Shown here one piece after another: positions 55,150 to 64,000 of a DNA stretch of 64,000 nucleotides. The notes below the pieces were generated by a model. It saw only the letters and a list, made by a program, of their open reading frames with translations. It was not told the origin of the DNA and did no database searches. The DNA is from Flavobacteriales bacterium UBA5422 (GTDB lineage Bacteria; Bacteroidota; Bacteroidia; Flavobacteriales_D; Crocinitomicaceae). How positions within the stretch are numbered: the first letter of the stretch is position 1; each line of letters starts with the position of its first letter. Location: contig DHNG01000030.1 in NCBI GenBank assembly GCA_002409405.1, positions 40,283 through 104,282 on the forward strand. Direction: 5' to 3'. A program made the translations under genes and the position numbers.

Positions 55150-57336
55150 ATGCGGGGGATAAATTCCGATAACTTTGAGGACATGTTTGGACGTGCTTTT
55201 CTGGGATTATTGACACTTATAAGTCTGCTATGGCTCGGTTATGCCACATACGACCGTGTAACCCAGGGAAAACAATTTAATCCGGAATATGTATTCGGAG
55301 CAGAGGACGGAGAAGTACTGATCGTTCTCAATCCGGCAAACCTGCTACCCCTTTCCGGGCAATTCGATATTCAACATACTGAAATTAGTACCTTACTCGA
55401 ACAACTGAATCCGGATGCAATTGATCACCTCTATATTTCTAAAAAAAGAGGACAAGTACTGATTACAACAAAAGAAACATTGAACGGTGAATCGGTTGCA
55501 GGTGTTTTTAAAGATCAATCCGGGATAAAGATCAATGATCAATCGCTTTCGTTCGGAAAGCTCACCGGTATTTTTTCCAAACACTCCCTTTATTTTTCCA
55601 CGCAATCCATTGAACTGAACAAACATCCGTGGGAAGGGCTTCACTACGATAAAAACGGTGATGCTTCCATTATCCAATTCAGTGGAGGTCAGCAACCATC
55701 TGTTACCGATATTTACATCAAAGAAAATGGTGTTATTGAATACAAAACAGCTGTTAAACGTGCTGTCCTTGGCTCGAAAGTAAATGATAAAGTTGTTTTT
55801 TCAGCTGTTGTTCCGGCTTCTGTTACTTCGTATGAGTTTTACGAAACAGATTACCTGCGATTCATCGACCCTGAATTAAAGAATAGTCCGATGAATAATT
55901 GGTTAAAATATGGACTGGTTCGCATCACTGTTAACGGACAGGAAGCAATTATTACTGATTATATTGAAGGGCAGGAACCCATCCAGGTGCTTTATGATTT
56001 CTATAAAAAAGAATCTACCGATACGGAAAGTGAATATTTTGAAGGAAGTCCGTTAACACAACTCATGAAACCAACAACGGGTTTTTATTGTTATCAGGTG
56101 GATGATTTTGTTGTTATTTCAGGAAACCGGGCGGTGTGTGAAACCATTATTGGTGATTATAAACTCGGAAATACATTGGCACAACATTCGGATCGCGCCA
56201 ATGAAATTTACGGACAACTTCCACAGAAAGTAAATCAACGAACGGTTTTGGATGGTGTCAAACAGTCGGTTTCTGTTTATGATACCAACTTGCTGACTAC
56301 CGTTGTCGGAGGAAAGACCGGATCAACCGAACCAATCAATCAGACAACAACCAATTCAGCGACTTCTTTTGTTGCCGGAAATGTAAAAGACATCCACATC
56401 CTTGACGAAAATGCATTTTTTGTTACCACCAACGACAATAAAGTACTGTTCTTCGAACACGACAAAAAGAAATGGGAACAAACCCTGGACGGGGGAATTG
56501 TAGGAGACGCGGCTATCATTGATATTTTTGCCAACGAAAAATACCAGCTACTGGTTTCTTCCGGTAAAAAAGTACATGTATTCGATGTGAACGGAAATGA
56601 ACCTAGTGGTTTTCCGATCGAACTGGATGATCAGACGAATGTGCAAACACCATTGTTTTACCGCTGGAAAGGAAATGGCTTTTTCGCTATAGCAGGAACC
56701 GACGGAAAATTATTGCAATATGATAACCAGGGAAGGGAACTGGCAATCGTGAGAAATCAACTTTCAGAGATCGGGCAACAACCTGTTGTCTGGGTAAGTG
56801 CCAACAAGCCATTTATCGGGCTTTATGGAAACGGGCGTTTTGAAATGATTCAGGCCGACAGTCGCAAATCACTACGCATATTTGATGCAAAAGAAATGAC
56901 GACGATTGTAAAACTGCCGAACGAGGTGAAATTATTTGGTGTGGTGAACAATCAATTGGTTTCCTATGATCAACGCGGAGGAATTACCCGTTATGAAAAA
57001 TTTGTCAATGCCAAGCTCCTTCCGACAATCAATGTTGATAAAGGAATTGTTGTAAAAGATCAGCAACAGTTGAAGTTGTTTAATTCCGGAGGAATCCAGT
57101 GGGCGACATTAAAACTACCGTTCTCGGATGTTTCTGATGTTCAGATTTTCTCCACAAGCAACGGAAATACAATCATCGCTGCAATTGATGCGTTGGAAAA
57201 CAAGGTGTACCTATGGAAATCCAACGGAGAATTATACAGTAAGCAGCAATGGGACGGCAGTAAACTTGTTCGTTACCATAATGGAGCACTCTTTACAGTG
57301 GTGGATAACCTGGTGGTGAGGTATTCAGTGAAGTAA
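55150..57336 (+). CDS. Large membrane-anchored protein of unknown function
   Basis: 728 aa from ATG 55150; ATG 55183 (MFGRAFLGLLTLISLLWLGY), directly before the membrane helix, is an alternative. One N-terminal helix anchors a large periplasmic part. Residues 40-370 alternate strands and helices. After about residue 390 the sequence looks like a beta-propeller or PQQ-like domain (VAGNVKDIHILDENAFFVTT; VFDVNGNEPSGFPIELDDQT; LLQYDNQGRELAIVRNQ). I recognise no characterised family. It follows rnhB by 50 bp and may be co-transcribed. Confidence 0.78.
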   Translation: MRGINSDNFEDMFGRAFLGLLTLISLLWLGYATYDRVTQGKQFNPEYVFGAEDGEVLIVLNPANLLPLSGQFDIQHTEISTLLEQLNPDAIDHLYISKKRGQVLITTKETLNGESVAGVFKDQSGIKINDQSLSFGKLTGIFSKHSLYFSTQSIELNKHPWEGLHYDKNGDASIIQFSGGQQPSVTDIYIKENGVIEYKTAVKRAVLGSKVNDKVVFSAVVPASVTSYEFYETDYLRFIDPELKNSPMNNWLKYGLVRITVNGQEAIITDYIEGQEPIQVLYDFYKKESTDTESEYFEGSPLTQLMKPTTGFYCYQVDDFVVISGNRAVCETIIGDYKLGNTLAQHSDRANEIYGQLPQKVNQRTVLDGVKQSVSVYDTNLLTTVVGGKTGSTEPINQTTTNSATSFVAGNVKDIHILDENAFFVTTNDNKVLFFEHDKKKWEQTLDGGIVGDAAIIDIFANEKYQLLVSSGKKVHVFDVNGNEPSGFPIELDDQTNVQTPLFYRWKGNGFFAIAGTDGKLLQYDNQGRELAIVRNQLSEIGQQPVVWVSANKPFIGLYGNGRFEMIQADSRKSLRIFDAKEMTTIVKLPNEVKLFGVVNNQLVSYDQRGGITRYEKFVNAKLLPTINVDKGIVVKDQQQLKLFNSGGIQWATLKLPFSDVSDVQIFSTSNGNTIIAAIDALENKVYLWKSNGELYSKQQWDGSKLVRYHNGALFTVVDNLVVRYSVK

Positions 57337-57352
57337 CTACGAAATTCCGTTT

Positions 57353-57790
57353 TTAATGATTCCGAAAAAAGACCGGAATTTGATAGGTAGTCTTTACGGT
57401 CTGATTTTTAATGGTAACTGCCGGAGTCCATTTAGGCATATTCTCAAGTAATCGAACAGCTTCTTTATCACATTCCGGACATCCCGACATACCCCTTCTC
57501 ACAAACACATTTGATATTGAACCATCCGGCTCTATTGAAAATTGAATGATTATTTTTCCTGATACTCCATATTCCATTAACTCATCCGGATAGACAACAT
57601 TTTCTTTGAAGTAGTTTGCAAAAGCATTCTCTCCTCCCGGAAATGATGCTCCGCACACAACTGGCCATGGTTGATTAATCGTAGTCAATTTGCCTGAATA
57701 TTGTTGAGAATTGTAAACAAACCGATCCGGTTTCTGTGAGAAACATTGGGAAGCTATAAACAACAAAAAGATCAGTGTTGCAAATTTCAT
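57353..57790 (-). CDS. TonB C-terminal-domain protein, exported
   Basis: 145 aa with signal peptide (MKFATLIFLLFIASQCFSQ) and no membrane anchor. The TonB box-like domain runs from FPGGENAFANYFKENVVYP to KWTPAVTIKNQTVKTTYQIP, with GVSGKIIIQFSIEPDGSISN and the internal Cys pair GCPECDKEAVRLL. Such proteins with only a signal peptide and a TonB C-terminal domain are common in Bacteroidota; they may act in the periplasm as accessory energy transducers. Convergent with the preceding gene. Confidence 0.85.
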   Translation of the reverse strand: MKFATLIFLLFIASQCFSQKPDRFVYNSQQYSGKLTTINQPWPVVCGASFPGGENAFANYFKENVVYPDELMEYGVSGKIIIQFSIEPDGSISNVFVRRGMSGCPECDKEAVRLLENMPKWTPAVTIKNQTVKTTYQIPVFFRNH

Positions 57791-57906
57791 ATACTAAAAC
57801 TAGTTTATTTATCATTACCATTATAGGTAATTGAGTAAACCCCTTCTTTTATTTATTTTTCTATCGGAGATTGTAAAATTTTCGTTTTACTGGTATGATT
57901 GGTTTG

Positions 57907-57934
57907 TCCTCCCCCTGCCCCCTCCAAAGGGGGA
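57907..57934 (+). repeat. REP-like G/C-rich repeat unit, left arm (second locus)
   Basis: TCCTCCCCCTG followed by CCCCCTCC-AAAGGGGGA, same family as 8836-8867. Its inverted partner is 57959-57984, about 25 bp away. Confidence 0.75.
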
Positions 57935-57958
57935 GTGTTCCGGGAACTTTTGTTTATT

Positions 57959-57984
57959 TCCCCCTTTGGGGGGCAGGGGGAGGA
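57959..57984 (-). repeat. REP-like G/C-rich repeat unit, right arm (second locus)
   Basis: TCCCCCTTTGGGGGG then CAGGGGGAGGA, the reverse complement of 57907-57934 with small changes. The pair lies between a TonB-like gene (start) and the lipase gene (end). Confidence 0.75.
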
Positions 57985-58002
57985 TGCAATTATCTCAATC
58001 AT

Positions 58003-59127
58003 TTATTCTCCAATCGGCATCAGCCCTTCATATTGTTGGCGCAGTAAAAACCGGTACGGTTCTATTCCATGGTGATAATACGGTGATTTATTGTCTTTGT
58101 AAAAATCAAAATAATTTTGTTCCGGAATGAACGAAATCGGCACTCCAGGTCGGAGGAAATACGTGCTGTTGACCGGATCGGGCAATTGCAATCCGGGTAC
58201 CATTCCGTTGATAAATTTTCCAACGTATTTCCCTAAATATTTCTGGTAACTCTTTGCTGATTTAATGGCTTTCTTATTCATTTTGTTGTACGCGGAGGAC
58301 AAAAACATACGTTTGATCAACGGTTGCTTTTTCAATCCTTGTCTGGCATCTACCAACGGATTGGGCTCATTCATATCCGGTGCCAGCTGTTGCGTAGTAA
58401 ACGGCATTTCAGGTACAGGATCTTTAGAGTTTGTCACACTGAATGCCCATTCTGAGCGCATGATGTGGTCGTAATCATATATGAAATACATGTTTCCCAT
58501 TTTCGGAGGAGCCGTTGCATATGCTTTTACCTGCATGTCCGGGTAGACACCATCTTTTTTCAGGTAGTACAGCCAGGCACTTACATAATACACCAACGAA
58601 CCTCCCTGGCTATGTCCTCCAATCAGGTAATTGTGGTACCCTGCTTTGTACAGCGAATCGATTTTCAGTTGCGCGTCGTTGGCAATGTACGCAAATCCGG
58701 CTAAAAACCCGGCATGTACTGCTGCCTGCTCGTGTTCTGCAATTTTATACTGGAAGGAGTCTGTTTCCGACAATTTTACAGTTCCTGTTGCGGGCATCAT
58801 CGCACAATAGAAATCGGCCAGTAGGGACTTCGGGTCTCCAGTCGTTCCACGCAACATCAGTACGACCGTAGAATCGGAACGCACCCACAAATCCCACAAA
58901 TTGTCCAACCCCATTGCCGGAGAACGATACACAAACCGGTAGTCTGTAAGTCCCACTGAATCGGCAAACCGTTCTACAGGAACTTTATTCATAAATGCAT
59001 CATTCAGCTGTAAAACCTCATCACACTCTTGCGGAATAAATCCCGGTGAAAATGTGTACGACAATTGAGCAAGTACGCTATTGAAAACAAGCGATAAAAA
59101 AATGGCAATCGAGCAGTATTTCTTCAC
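58003..59127 (-). CDS. Exported class 3 lipase
   Basis: 374 aa with signal peptide (MKKYCSIAIFLSLVFNSVLA). The nucleophile elbow is YLIGGHSQGGSLVYYVSAWL (Ser of GHSQG, about residue 173). The catalytic Asp is likely in NSKDPVPEMP and the His in YYHHGIEPYRFLL near the C-terminus. VVLMLRGTTGDPKS near 93 is the oxyanion-hole strand. The fold is the fungal-type class 3 lipase. It probably acts on lipid esters in the periplasm or outside the cell. Confidence 0.87.
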   Translation of the reverse strand: MKKYCSIAIFLSLVFNSVLAQLSYTFSPGFIPQECDEVLQLNDAFMNKVPVERFADSVGLTDYRFVYRSPAMGLDNLWDLWVRSDSTVVLMLRGTTGDPKSLLADFYCAMMPATGTVKLSETDSFQYKIAEHEQAAVHAGFLAGFAYIANDAQLKIDSLYKAGYHNYLIGGHSQGGSLVYYVSAWLYYLKKDGVYPDMQVKAYATAPPKMGNMYFIYDYDHIMRSEWAFSVTNSKDPVPEMPFTTQQLAPDMNEPNPLVDARQGLKKQPLIKRMFLSSAYNKMNKKAIKSAKSYQKYLGKYVGKFINGMVPGLQLPDPVNSTYFLRPGVPISFIPEQNYFDFYKDNKSPYYHHGIEPYRFLLRQQYEGLMPIGE

Positions 59128-59158
59128 GGTGTCTGAACGAAAAGTTATGAATTTATTT

Positions 59159-61318
59159 TTATTCCACTAATTCCAGGTCAATCTGGCGTTTTCTCGGAGA
59201 AACTTCATAGATGCGTACTTTCACCCGATCGCCAAAATTGAATTCATTCTTGTATTTATGTCCGATAATTCTGAATTTTTCCGGATCAAAATAGTACCGG
59301 TCGCCCGGAATCTGGTTCATCGGCACCATTCCTTCGCATTGATTTTCGTCCATGCGCACGTACATTCCTTGCTCGGCAATTCCCGAAACTGTTCCTTCAA
59401 ATTCTTGTCCGATCTTGTCCAGTACAAAAATTGTCTGGAAATATTTGGTTGATTCCCGTTCCGCTTCCGACGCTTTTCGTTCATTGCGCGAAATGCGTTT
59501 GCAGACATCATCCAACCCACTTCCGTAGATGTGTTTTTTATGGGTGAGTTCTTCCATTAAAATGCGATGTACTACTAAATCAGCATACCGGCGAATCGGG
59601 GATGTAAAGTGGGTGTAGTATTCAAATGCCAATCCATAATGTCCGATGTTTTCTGTTTCGTACGTTGCTTTCGCCATAGAGCGGATCGCCATGGATTGAA
59701 TAATTGAATATTCATTTTTATAGCGGATGTCATTCAATAGTGCATTGATACTTTTGGATACGGTTTTCAAATCACTTGATTCCAGGTCGTACCCGAATTT
59801 GTCAATGAACACCTTAAACAATTCGATCTTCGCCAGATCCGGTTCGTCGTGCACCCGGTACACAAACGGAATCGGGTCTCTGTCTTTTGACGGTTTCCCG
59901 ATAAATTCAGCGACATGTCGATTGGCCAACAACATGAATTCTTCGATTAGCTTATGCGCATCTTTTGAGGTTTTTATCAGTACTTCAACCGGGTTTTTAT
60001 CTTCATCCAGCTTGAAGCGCATTTCTTCCGATTCGATGTTCAATGCTCCTTTTTTTAATCGCTTTTTTCTGTAAACTTTTGCGATTTTATCCAACAGCAG
60101 AATCTCCTCTCTCAATGCATCTTCTTTTCCTTCGATGATTTCCTGTGCTTCTTCGTATGCAAAGCGGCGATTGGAATGAATGACAGTTTTTCCAAACCAG
60201 GTATCCTTGATGGTCCCGTTTTCATCCATTTTGAATACAACAGAGAAACTGTATTTATCTTCATTCGGACGCAGTGAACAAGCAAAGTTCGATAATTGCT
60301 CCGGCAGCATCGGTACAACCCTATCAACCAAATAAACGGAGTTGGATCGGTGCAGTGCTTCTTTGTCCATCGGTGATCCCGGACGCACATAGTGGCTTAC
60401 ATCGGCAATGTGTACCCCGATTTCCAGGTCTCCGTTTTCCAGTCGTAAAAATGACAGGGCATCATCAAAATCTTTGGCATCAAACGGGTCAATGGTAAAG
60501 GTCAGCACCTCCCGCATATCGCGTCGGTTTTTGATTTCTTCTTCATCCAGATCCATTGTCACTTCTTCCGCCTGCGCAATGACTTCCTGTGGAAACTCAT
60601 AATCAATTCCCTGGTTTACTAAAATAGAAATCATCTCGGTGTCATTGGCCGTTCGCTGACCTAATCGTTCAACAACTTCTCCGTACGGACTTGCTGCAGA
60701 ATCCGGCCAAACTGTAATTTTTACCAATACCTTTTCTCCGTCTTTGGCTCCATTCAGTTTTTCTTTCGGAATAAAAATATCTGTCCCTACCCGCTGGTTG
60801 TCCGGAACCAAAAATGCAAATGTATCGTGGAGTTGTATCGTTCCCACAAAATGTGTCCGCTCCCGCTCTATTACATCAACAATTTCCCCTTCTACCCTGG
60901 TTTTCCCGGATCGTGTAACACGTATTTTTACTTTGTCCCCGCCAATGGCTTTTCCCACTGATTTAGGGTCGATGTAAATGTCTTTTTCATATCCGTCTAC
61001 TGAAACAAATCCTGCTCCACGATTGTTTAAATCCAGGTATCCTTCCAGAAACGATGCCGATTTGTTCAAGGTATAGGTGCTGTGACTCACTGCCCGCAAA
61101 AATCCTTGTTCAACCAATTCCTGTAAAACAGTATATGCCAATTTTCTGAGTGCTCCATCCCGCATGTCCAGTAATGTACACACTTGTCGATGTGTCAATT
61201 CGCTTCCTTCATTTTTTTCGAATTGTTTGCGAATCAATACTGTAAGACTTCCTTTCAGGTTATTTTTCTTTTTCCCTTTATTATTCTTGGGATTTTTATC
61301 CTTTTTTCTGTGACTCAT
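59159..61318 (-). CDS. rnr: Ribonuclease R
   Basis: 719 aa. A basic N-terminal extension (MSHRKKDKNPKNNKGKKK) precedes a winged-helix domain (about 30-75), two cold-shock domains, the RNB catalytic domain with TIDPFDAKDFDDALSFL and HIADVSHYVRPGSPMD, and a C-terminal S1 domain (GTVSGIAEQGMYVRMDENQ). It degrades structured RNA from the 3' end. Motifs and length are usual for the family. Confidence 0.96.
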   Translation of the reverse strand: MSHRKKDKNPKNNKGKKKNNLKGSLTVLIRKQFEKNEGSELTHRQVCTLLDMRDGALRKLAYTVLQELVEQGFLRAVSHSTYTLNKSASFLEGYLDLNNRGAGFVSVDGYEKDIYIDPKSVGKAIGGDKVKIRVTRSGKTRVEGEIVDVIERERTHFVGTIQLHDTFAFLVPDNQRVGTDIFIPKEKLNGAKDGEKVLVKITVWPDSAASPYGEVVERLGQRTANDTEMISILVNQGIDYEFPQEVIAQAEEVTMDLDEEEIKNRRDMREVLTFTIDPFDAKDFDDALSFLRLENGDLEIGVHIADVSHYVRPGSPMDKEALHRSNSVYLVDRVVPMLPEQLSNFACSLRPNEDKYSFSVVFKMDENGTIKDTWFGKTVIHSNRRFAYEEAQEIIEGKEDALREEILLLDKIAKVYRKKRLKKGALNIESEEMRFKLDEDKNPVEVLIKTSKDAHKLIEEFMLLANRHVAEFIGKPSKDRDPIPFVYRVHDEPDLAKIELFKVFIDKFGYDLESSDLKTVSKSINALLNDIRYKNEYSIIQSMAIRSMAKATYETENIGHYGLAFEYYTHFTSPIRRYADLVVHRILMEELTHKKHIYGSGLDDVCKRISRNERKASEAERESTKYFQTIFVLDKIGQEFEGTVSGIAEQGMYVRMDENQCEGMVPMNQIPGDRYYFDPEKFRIIGHKYKNEFNFGDRVKVRIYEVSPRKRQIDLELVE

Positions 61319-61528
61319 CCTGCTAAATTACATTCTTTCATTGGTTTTATCCGTTCTGAAGATGATTAAATTTTCTTAAAATCAATTTGTTTGAGTGAAT
61401 CTTAACCGGTAGCTTCTATTTTTGGAAGTGACCATTTCGATGATTCTCAATGAAAGGGTGCTTTCTTGTAATGAACCGCTTCATTTTTATACATTTTTCT
61501 TACTTTTAGTCGGTGATAATTCAGGAAA

Positions 61529-62467
61529 ATGGAAAAATCGGGATTTATACAAAGTGTAACGAAAGAAGGAGGTGAACACAAACTGTTTTATACCTTATTT
61601 GAACCGGAAGATCAACCTGTCAGGGCAACGCTGCTGGTATTACATGGTATGCAGGAACACAGTGGTCGTTATGCCACATTTGCCCGTTACCTGAAGAATC
61701 GTGGAATTGCGGTTGTGACGTATGATCACCTGGGGCATGGAAAAACAGCGCAGCGAAAAGAAGATCACGGTTTTTTTATGGCTCGGAATGCCCGTGAACA
61801 AGTAGTCATTGATGCAGAAAATTTAGCCGCTTACCTGGAAACGAAATACCCGTATGTCCCTCATTTTGTGCTGGGTCATTCCATGGGTTCGTTTATTACA
61901 CGCTGTTTGTTGCAACAAGCACATCAACGATTTGATGGAGCCATTATTGTGGGAACGGGTGGAAAAATCAAGGGAATCGGAGTTGGAAAGGCACTTATTT
62001 CTGTATTGAATGCAATGGCGCCGCGTTACCGAAGTCGATTGATCAATAACGCGTTTACAAAGATGAGTAATTCCCGTTTTAAACAGGAAGGAAATTATAA
62101 AAACACCAATTGGCTGAGTGTCAACAAAGAGAACCGGGATGCTTTTCTCAGTGATGAATTGTGTGGAATCCCCTTTACTAACAATGGTTTTCACACCTTG
62201 ATATCCGTCAATATGGATGCCACCAAAAGAGACTGGGCGCAAAACATTATTCGCAAATTCCCGATGCTGTTCGTAAGTGGAATCGATGATCCGATCGGTG
62301 ATTTCAGCAAAGGAGTTATACAAACCGTTGAACAGCTTAAAAAAGATGATTTCCAGGATGTAACCATGAAGATTTATCCGAATATGCGCCACGAGATTTT
62401 AAATGAAACCAACCGAGAAGAAGTGTACCTGGATATTCAACAATGGATGGAGAATCATTTAACGTAA
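61529..62467 (+). CDS. Monoacylglycerol-lipase-like alpha/beta hydrolase
   Basis: 312 aa. Typical motifs of the serine aminopeptidase S33/MGL group: VLHGMQEHSGRYATFARYL, VVTYDHLGHGKTAQ, FVLGHSMGSFITR (Ser of GHSMG, about residue 115), Asp in FVSGIDDPIGDF and His in YPNMRHEILNE. It has no signal peptide, so it is cytoplasmic. It hydrolyses monoacylglycerols or lysophospholipids; the exact substrate is uncertain. The aminotransferase starts 68 bp later. Confidence 0.87.
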   Translation: MEKSGFIQSVTKEGGEHKLFYTLFEPEDQPVRATLLVLHGMQEHSGRYATFARYLKNRGIAVVTYDHLGHGKTAQRKEDHGFFMARNAREQVVIDAENLAAYLETKYPYVPHFVLGHSMGSFITRCLLQQAHQRFDGAIIVGTGGKIKGIGVGKALISVLNAMAPRYRSRLINNAFTKMSNSRFKQEGNYKNTNWLSVNKENRDAFLSDELCGIPFTNNGFHTLISVNMDATKRDWAQNIIRKFPMLFVSGIDDPIGDFSKGVIQTVEQLKKDDFQDVTMKIYPNMRHEILNETNREEVYLDIQQWMENHLT

Positions 62468-62535
62468 CCACGAACCTGACTCCGTTCAACAGACCGATAA
62501 AATCGCTATATTCGTCCGTACAATATCATTTTACC

Positions 62536-63666
62536 ATGTCAAAATTACCTTCTGTAGGAACAAGTATCTTCAGTGTGATGTCAAAAATGGCACTGGAACA
62601 CAATGCCATCAATTTATCTCAAGGTTTTCCCAATTTTCCGATCGACGAACGATTAACGGAAATTCACAGCAAAATTGTTCTGGAAGCGCAAAGCAATCAA
62701 TACTGCCCGATGGCGGGTCATCCGCAATTACTGGATGGTTTACAACGATTGATTTTACAGTCTTACGGAAGAACGGTTAATCCGGCAACGGAACTCCTGG
62801 TAACTGCAGGTGCTACACAGGCAATCTTTACTATTTTACAAGCATTGGCAGACAAGGGTGACGAAGTCATTGTGCTCGACCCCTGCTATGATTCATATGA
62901 ATCGGCAATTATTTTGTCGGGCGCAAAACCGGTGCATGTTTCTCTCGATGAACACTATCTCCCGGACTGGAATGCTATTGAGCAAGCCATTACTCCCAAT
63001 ACCCGCTTTATTCTTACAAATGATCCACACAATCCTTCAGGAAGAATTTGGTCGGAACGCGATTATGAAGCATTGGAAACATTGCTGGAGAAGAACCCGC
63101 ATTTACTGGTGCTTTCTGATGAAGTATACGAATACATCACATTTGAAAAGAAGCACATTTCGATCAATCAACGGCCTAAATTACAACACAGGGCCCTTTC
63201 TGTGAGTTCATTTGGAAAAACATTTCACATTACAGGATGGAAAATCGGTTACATTGTCGCTCCGCAACACCTGATGGATGAAATCAAAAAGGTGCATCAA
63301 TTCCTGGTCTTTTGTGTGAACAGCACTGCGCAGGCAACATTGGCAGCATACCTGAATGTAGTAAACGTGCATGAATTAGGCAGGTTCTACCAGGAAAAAA
63401 GGGATCTGTTTCAATCATTGATGAATGACAGTCGTTTTGAGTTACTCCCTTCGGAAGGAACGTATTTCCAGTTGGCAAGCTATGCAAGCATCAGCAGTGA
63501 AGACGACGTAACATTTACCAAACGCATCCTGACCGAACACAAAGTAGCAACGATCCCGGTTTCAGTATTCAATGCAGCCGGACGGGATTTGAAACACATC
63601 CGTTTTTGTTTCGCCAAGACCGATGAAACACTGATACAGGCTGCTGAGAAATTAAGACAACTATAA
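62536..63666 (+). CDS. PLP-dependent methionine aminotransferase (YbdL-like)
   Basis: 376 aa from ATG 62536 (MSKLPSVGTSIFSVMSKMAL). Class I aminotransferase: INLSQGFPNFP, TAGATQAIFT, NDPHNPSGRIWS (Asn binds PLP/substrate), LSDEVYEYI (Asp) and the PLP Lys in SVSSFGKTFHITGWKIGY. SQGFPNF and the overall length point to the kynurenine/methionine aminotransferase branch. The next gene, 11 bp downstream, encodes an omega-amidase; the pair probably converts methionine-type oxo acids or glutamine. Extension upstream overlaps the lipase end and is not favoured. Confidence 0.87.
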   Translation: MSKLPSVGTSIFSVMSKMALEHNAINLSQGFPNFPIDERLTEIHSKIVLEAQSNQYCPMAGHPQLLDGLQRLILQSYGRTVNPATELLVTAGATQAIFTILQALADKGDEVIVLDPCYDSYESAIILSGAKPVHVSLDEHYLPDWNAIEQAITPNTRFILTNDPHNPSGRIWSERDYEALETLLEKNPHLLVLSDEVYEYITFEKKHISINQRPKLQHRALSVSSFGKTFHITGWKIGYIVAPQHLMDEIKKVHQFLVFCVNSTAQATLAAYLNVVNVHELGRFYQEKRDLFQSLMNDSRFELLPSEGTYFQLASYASISSEDDVTFTKRILTEHKVATIPVSVFNAAGRDLKHIRFCFAKTDETLIQAAEKLRQL

Positions 63667-63677
63667 AAATCATTTCG

Positions 63678-64000
63678 ATGAAAGATTTAAGCGTAACACT
63701 GGTACAAGCGGATCAGTTCTGGGAAGACAAAGCTGCAAATTTCCGCAACTATGAACGTTTGCTGTCAGGTATTGATCAAACCGATTTGATTTTACTCCCG
63801 GAAATGTTTAATACTGGTTTTTCCATGAATGCTCCGGTATTAGCAGAGCCTTTCAATCATTCCGCATCCATTCATTGGTTACAAGAACTTGCCCGTACAA
63901 AAAATGCCGCGATTTATACGTCATTGATTATCGAAGAGAATGGCAACTATTATAACCGGGGGTTGTTTGTTCAACCCGACGGAACGATTTCCGTTTATGA
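63678..64000 (+). CDS. Omega-amidase/nitrilase-family protein, cut by window end
   Basis: Only 107 codons are inside the window (no stop). MKDLSVTLVQADQFWEDKAA and DLILLPEMFNTGFSM, with the catalytic Glu in LPEMF, are typical of the carbon-nitrogen hydrolase superfamily, YafV/Nit2 branch. Together with the upstream aminotransferase it probably hydrolyses alpha-keto acid amides, closing transamination with glutamine. The catalytic Lys and Cys would lie beyond the window. Confidence 0.85.
   Translation, partial: MKDLSVTLVQADQFWEDKAANFRNYERLLSGIDQTDLILLPEMFNTGFSMNAPVLAEPFNHSASIHWLQELARTKNAAIYTSLIIEENGNYYNRGLFVQPDGTISVY

Noticed and set aside
61823..62392. 189-codon open frame antisense to the monoacylglycerol lipase gene
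   Set aside because: No motif, and the plus-strand lipase has a full set of catalytic motifs in the same DNA.

Overview
The window looks like ordinary chromosome of a Bacteroidota member, most likely an environmental Flavobacteriales bacterium (a Crocinitomicaceae/Fluviicola-like lineage is my inference). Supporting signs are two proteins with a type IX secretion (T9SS) C-terminal sorting domain, an sdhCAB operon of the fused-cytochrome type, DUF4476 and DUF4112 proteins, class I fructose bisphosphatase, AT-leaning base composition, genes with almost no Shine-Dalgarno sequences, and many start-proximal copies of the Bacteroidota -7 promoter box TAnnTTTG. No tRNA, rRNA, CRISPR array, prophage or IS transposase was seen.

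Layout. 1-4.5 kb (minus): end of a surface-polysaccharide cluster (flippase, sugar epimerase) behind rny and the zapA cell-division pair, with a 6S-like RNA candidate between zapA and rny. 4.5-11.4 kb: a ClC channel, several small secreted or membrane proteins of unknown function, a DoxX-like protein and a DUF4476 protein. 11.4-17.4 kb (minus): mfd and a signal-peptide-bearing katG. 17.4-21.8 kb: a repeat-rich spacer, then a plus-strand operon with a TPR-like secreted protein, an alpha/beta hydrolase, an ECF sigma factor and a probable membrane anti-sigma factor, then a DUF4382 lipoprotein. 21.8-26.8 kb (minus): fbp, a frameshifted outer-membrane barrel gene, DUF4112, ettA. 27-31 kb: a tandem pair of T9SS cargo proteins with PA domains. 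31-35.2 kb: the sdhCAB operon, interrupted between sdhA and sdhB by a four-helix-bundle (23S-IVP family) cassette. 35.4-42.9 kb: HMA lipoprotein, tdk, M28 peptidase, then sufABCD. 43.3-51 kb: CaCA antiporter, TetR unit with a clear operator, TerB/LETM1-like protein, Nudix/pyrE divergent pair, DUF4476 paralogue, HAD phosphatase. 51-64 kb: RCC1-repeat protein, ahcY, rnhB, a large membrane-anchored protein, TonB-like protein, lipase, rnr, monoacylglycerol lipase, and an aminotransferase/omega-amidase pair cut by the window end.

Most genes are housekeeping. The parts most worth a second look are regulatory or mobile: the four-helix-bundle cassette bounded by 33-bp imperfect inverted repeats inside the sdh operon; an exact 19-bp element shared between the suf promoter and the region upstream of the ClC gene; three candidate small RNAs; two loci of a REP-like inverted G/C-rich repeat; and the repeat cluster at 17.5-17.8 kb. 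No clearly novel defence or biosynthetic system is visible.
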